Part shown: positions 31,811 to 34,611 of the stretch, one piece after another
Position numbering within the stretch: position 1 is the first letter of the stretch
How the letters are laid out: every line of letters begins with the position of its first letter
NCBI GenBank assembly: GCA_018711035.1
Contig: DVIU01000111.1
Location: 1-34,611 of the forward strand
Direction of reading: 5' to 3'
Source: Candidatus Scatousia excrementigallinarum
Lineage (GTDB): Bacteria; Cyanobacteriota; Vampirovibrionia; Gastranaerophilales; Gastranaerophilaceae
Length of the DNA stretch: 34,611 nt
Notes under the pieces: generated by a model
Told to the model about the DNA's origin: nothing
Databases searched by the model: none
Seen by the model: the letters and a program-made list of their open reading frames with translations, nothing else
Position numbers and translations under genes: made by a program

Positions 31811-33703
31811 ATGGACATCAATCAAATCTCAATCAACAGATTTAAACAGAAATATTTTATTAATCGAAACCCGGCACCCCCGGCGGTTTCTAAGACTTAT
31901 ACAGTAACAAGTACAAATTTATTAATGAAGGAGCTTTATAAAATGGCAAATAATAACAGTGTATATTTAAACAAAGATTTCGGCCTTAATCTTTCAACCG
32001 AAGAATTACAAAAACGAACCCATAAAGATTATTTAATAACAAAAAAAATGTTAAAAACTGACGCACCGGAGTATCTTGAACTTGCAGAAGGGGACAAACA
32101 GGCTCTAAAACATCTCGTGAAAGCCGCATACATATTAGAAAAAATTAATATGCAGCTTGACAATCCTCATAACATTGAATTCAAAGAATATCTTGAAAAA
32201 GAAATTGACAAAGGTAACAAAGATGCTGAAATGACAAAAATTCTTTTTGACGCACAAAAAGGAATTAATGCCATAGATTCAATGTCGCAAAAAATTTATC
32301 TTGCAAAAGGAATAGGCGAACTGCCCGGCAAGGGTGTTTATCCTGAAGATTTAACAAAAGAAGAATTTCATCAAATACTCACAAAAATGCTTAACGAAGG
32401 CAAAGACGAAGATGTAAGAAAAATCCTGACTCAGCGTTCCGTTGTTATCCGCAAAGGGGATGAACTGGCAGGAATTGATTATATTGATAAATTTAAAGAT
32501 GATTTTGCAAAAATGGCAGATGAATTGGATAAAGCAGCAGAGACATCTACAAATACAGATTTTAATGAATATTTAAAGCTACAGGCAAAAGCTCTGCGTA
32601 CGGCAGACCCTATGCTTGATGCCTATGCTGACAAAAAATGGGCAACCTTACAGGATACCCCTCTGGAATTTACCATAACAAGAGAAAATTATGAAGATGA
32701 GATGACCGGTACAATTGTTGAGAATAAAGAACTCAGTAAAATGCTTGAAGAAAGAGGTATTTCGGCAATCCCAAAGGACTTTCTCGGCGGCCGTGTAGGA
32801 ATAGTTAATAAAAAAGGCACCGATGCCTTAACGTCGATTAAGCAATATCTTCCGACATTAGCTCAAAACATGCCTTACAATAACGAATATGAACAGAATA
32901 TTTCCACAACAGGAGACGCAAAACAAACAATGGTAGATGTGGATCTGGTTGCTGTAACAGGAAATGTAGGAGAATACAGAGGCGGAATTACATTAGCGGA
33001 AAACTTGCCTAACGACGACAAACCATCTTTAAAAATCGGCGGCGGCAGACGCAATGTTTACCATAGACAAATCAGATTTATCAGTGATAAAGCAAAATTG
33101 CAGGAAAGACTTGATGAGATTTTAGATAAAGAACAACACCAATATTATCTTGATGAGGCTGACCACTGGTTCACTATCGGTCATGAAAATGCACATTCTC
33201 TCGGGCCTAAAAAGGGCGGAGAAACTCTCGGTAAATACAGAAATATTATCGAAGAAAACAAAGCCGATATGGGTTCACTTGCATTTGTCGACCTATTGAC
33301 AGAACTGGGAATGTATACGCCACAGCAGCGTAAACAGATTATCGTTACAACAATTACCGATAATTTCCTGAAATCAAAACCAACGCTTTCACAGGCGCAC
33401 AGAGTCAGAACTGTCATGCAGAATAAATACTTTGCCGAAAGAGGCGCATATGAAATTACGCCGGAAGGAAAAATTCACGTGAATATTGATAAAGTCGTTC
33501 CGATTGCAAAAGAAATGCTTGCCGAAATTGTCCGGATTCAAATCGACGGAGATTTTGACAAAGCTGAAAAATATGTGAAAGACAATTTTATCTGGACAGA
33601 CAATATGGAGCTTATAGCGAAGAAACTCCAGAAAGTAAACAAAACTCTCAACGGACGAACCGAGTCAGAGCTGGCGGAAAAGCTTTTAAATGAAGAACTT
33701 TAA
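31811..33703 (+). CDS. M49-like zinc metallopeptidase (dipeptidyl-peptidase III related)
   Basis: A 630-residue protein, or 586 if it starts at 31943. The catalytic region (about 390-500) has GGITLAENLPND, then TIGHENAHSLGP (HExxH, H458-E459-H462) and EENKADMGSLAF with the likely third ligand Glu. This order, and the ENLPND and LGP surroundings, match bacterial M49-like proteins (family of dipeptidyl-peptidase III) rather than the thermolysin group. Canonical DPP III has an extra residue in the motif (HExxxH). No signal peptide, so cytoplasmic. The N-terminal 44 residues are uncertain: GGAG precedes the ATG at 31943, while the promoter sits against the ATG at 31811. An intrinsic terminator follows the stop. 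Confidence 0.82.
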   Translation: MDINQISINRFKQKYFINRNPAPPAVSKTYTVTSTNLLMKELYKMANNNSVYLNKDFGLNLSTEELQKRTHKDYLITKKMLKTDAPEYLELAEGDKQALKHLVKAAYILEKINMQLDNPHNIEFKEYLEKEIDKGNKDAEMTKILFDAQKGINAIDSMSQKIYLAKGIGELPGKGVYPEDLTKEEFHQILTKMLNEGKDEDVRKILTQRSVVIRKGDELAGIDYIDKFKDDFAKMADELDKAAETSTNTDFNEYLKLQAKALRTADPMLDAYADKKWATLQDTPLEFTITRENYEDEMTGTIVENKELSKMLEERGISAIPKDFLGGRVGIVNKKGTDALTSIKQYLPTLAQNMPYNNEYEQNISTTGDAKQTMVDVDLVAVTGNVGEYRGGITLAENLPNDDKPSLKIGGGRRNVYHRQIRFISDKAKLQERLDEILDKEQHQYYLDEADHWFTIGHENAHSLGPKKGGETLGKYRNIIEENKADMGSLAFVDLLTELGMYTPQQRKQIIVTTITDNFLKSKPTLSQAHRVRTVMQNKYFAERGAYEITPEGKIHVNIDKVVPIAKEMLAEIVRIQIDGDFDKAEKYVKDNFIWTDNMELIAKKLQKVNKTLNGRTESELAEKLLNEEL

Positions 33704-33728
33704 AAGGAGCGCAAACGCTCCTTTTTTA
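33702..33728 (+). terminator. Intrinsic terminator after the M49-like gene
   Basis: AAAAGGAGCG and CGCTCCTTTT form a 10-bp stem with a CAAA loop, followed by TTT-A-TT. The stem begins within the stop codon of the peptidase gene. Confidence 0.88.
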
Positions 33729-33800
33729 TTAATAAAACTTTACGAAGGCTTGCAAAACACAAAAATTTAATTAATAATAATTCCGAAAAGGAGAATAAAA

Positions 33801-34611
33801 ATGGAAGAAACTAAAAAACCACTGAATCGTAAAGTTAAAAAATTCTACATTGTCCTCGGTTTGTTAATGATTTTATTAATACCAATAGGCTTTTTATTCG
33901 GAATTGTAAGTGACAGGCAGTCTTACAAAGAACAGGCAATTAATGATATAAAAATTTCCTGGGGTGATACTCAGAGAATCAAGGCTCCGGTGCTTAATCT
34001 GATTTTTATCGGAAAACAAGAGAGTACTATGAAAACAGCAGCACTTAACGAGTATAATGTATCAATTAATACAAAAACCGAATTGAGAAAAAAAGGCATA
34101 TTTACAGTTCCTGTGTATACAGCAGACGTAAGTTTAAAAGGGGATTTTAAAAACAATTTCGGAGATTTAAAAAATATAAAAGCGAATTTATCATTTGATG
34201 TTTCAGACCCGAAAGGCTTTGTCTCCCAGCCTGAATTTAAACTCTTAAACAAAGATTTTAAATCTACCGGCGGCAAGGAATATTCCGAAAACATAACTAC
34301 AAAAAATAGTAATATTCCTTTTGAAATACATTATAAGATTAGAGGAATGAACGAAATTTATGTATACCCGGAAGGTCTTAATAATAATATCAAAATAAGC
34401 AGCAATTGGGGTAATCCTGAGTTTAAAGGACATTTTCTGCCGTCACAAAAAAGTATTACATCAGAAAGCTTTAGTGCAGAATGGAATATTCCGGCTATTG
34501 CAGTAAGTTCATCCGCATTAGATTCGGTCGCCGGAGTATCTTTTCTGCTTCCTGTAGATAATTATCGTATGGCAGAAAGAGCTGTCAAATACGCATTTCT
34601 ATTCCTTGCAC
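33801..34611 (+). CDS. creD: CreD (Cet) inner-membrane protein, 5' part only
   Basis: This gene is not in the ORF track because it runs off the right edge. The frame from the ATG at 33801 stays open for 270 codons: a first membrane segment (FYIVLGLLMILLIPIGFLFG), then a large periplasmic domain. CreD-family motifs are WGDTQRIKAPVLNLIF, the GHFLPSQKSITSESFSAEW segment, and FLLPVDNYRMAERAVKYAFL, where the second membrane block begins. In E. coli the gene is under CreBC control and affects envelope integrity; its molecular role is unclear. AAAAGGAG lies about eight bases before the start. The ORF-track entries on the minus strand here (33971-34294 and 34245-34433) are shadows. Confidence 0.88.
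   Translation, partial: MEETKKPLNRKVKKFYIVLGLLMILLIPIGFLFGIVSDRQSYKEQAINDIKISWGDTQRIKAPVLNLIFIGKQESTMKTAALNEYNVSINTKTELRKKGIFTVPVYTADVSLKGDFKNNFGDLKNIKANLSFDVSDPKGFVSQPEFKLLNKDFKSTGGKEYSENITTKNSNIPFEIHYKIRGMNEIYVYPEGLNNNIKISSNWGNPEFKGHFLPSQKSITSESFSAEWNIPAIAVSSSALDSVAGVSFLLPVDNYRMAERAVKYAFLFLA

Overview
The window looks like a low-GC, Gram-negative genome of the non-photosynthetic cyanobacterial sister lineage (Vampirovibrionia/Melainabacteria, probably Gastranaerophilales). This placement is inferred from three things. First, envelope genes resemble cyanobacterial types: an IctB-like O-antigen-ligase-family protein, a DUF4330 protein and a GHL10 glycosidase. Second, the pilin-like gene begins with a FTLAEVLITLGIIGVVAA-type N-terminus typical of that group. 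Third, there are several large lineage-type proteins with no recognisable function. No 16S rRNA or ribosomal protein is present to prove it.

Layout. 1-4.2 kb (minus strand): a truncated unknown gene, then an envelope operon rfaE1 - DUF4330 - IctB/WaaL-like, and a metallophosphoesterase. 4.3-10.7 kb (plus): ispG, then a run of exported proteins (small secreted protein, TPR protein, GHL10 glycosidase) leading into comEC. 10.7-14.3 kb (minus): a 578-residue TPR protein, pyrF and a type IV pilin-like gene. The pilin is divergent from an XRE regulator that is followed by a glycosyltransferase (14.4-15.7 kb). 15.7-16.8 kb: rmuC. 17.1-18.5 kb: a NarL-type response regulator and a soluble histidine kinase separated by an intrinsic terminator. 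18.6-19.9 kb: an unknown protein with an internal duplication. 20.0-21.5 kb (minus): an envelope-stress-like operon of anti-sigma, ECF sigma and a Spy/CpxP-like protein. 21.6-26.5 kb: three related membrane proteins of unknown function, with trmFO between them on the other strand. 26.6-29.7 kb: a DUF1858 redox protein, a 53-residue ORF, a frameshifted TrmH-family methyltransferase, an aminopeptidase P and a parvulin. 29.7-30.45 kb: a structured intergenic region with tRNA-Gly(UCC), tRNA fragment repeats, a palindromic unit and a candidate small RNA. 30.5-34.6 kb (plus): mscS, rlmH, an M49-like metallopeptidase and the 5' part of creD.

Two genes are cut by the window edges and are missing from the ORF track: the left-end unknown gene (1-452, minus) and creD (33801-end, plus). 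Several ORF-track starts are too long, and I moved them where a Shine-Dalgarno sequence decides the start.

The observations most worth following are: the three-member membrane-protein family; the anti-sigma/ECF sigma/Spy-like module with a candidate ECF autoregulatory promoter; the A7-tract frameshift in the TrmH gene; the tRNA-Gly locus framed by tRNA-fragment repeats; the orphan minus-strand terminator next to it; and the repeated ATATCATT motif between the pilin and the XRE gene. I saw no CRISPR array, insertion sequence, prophage module or recognised defence system.
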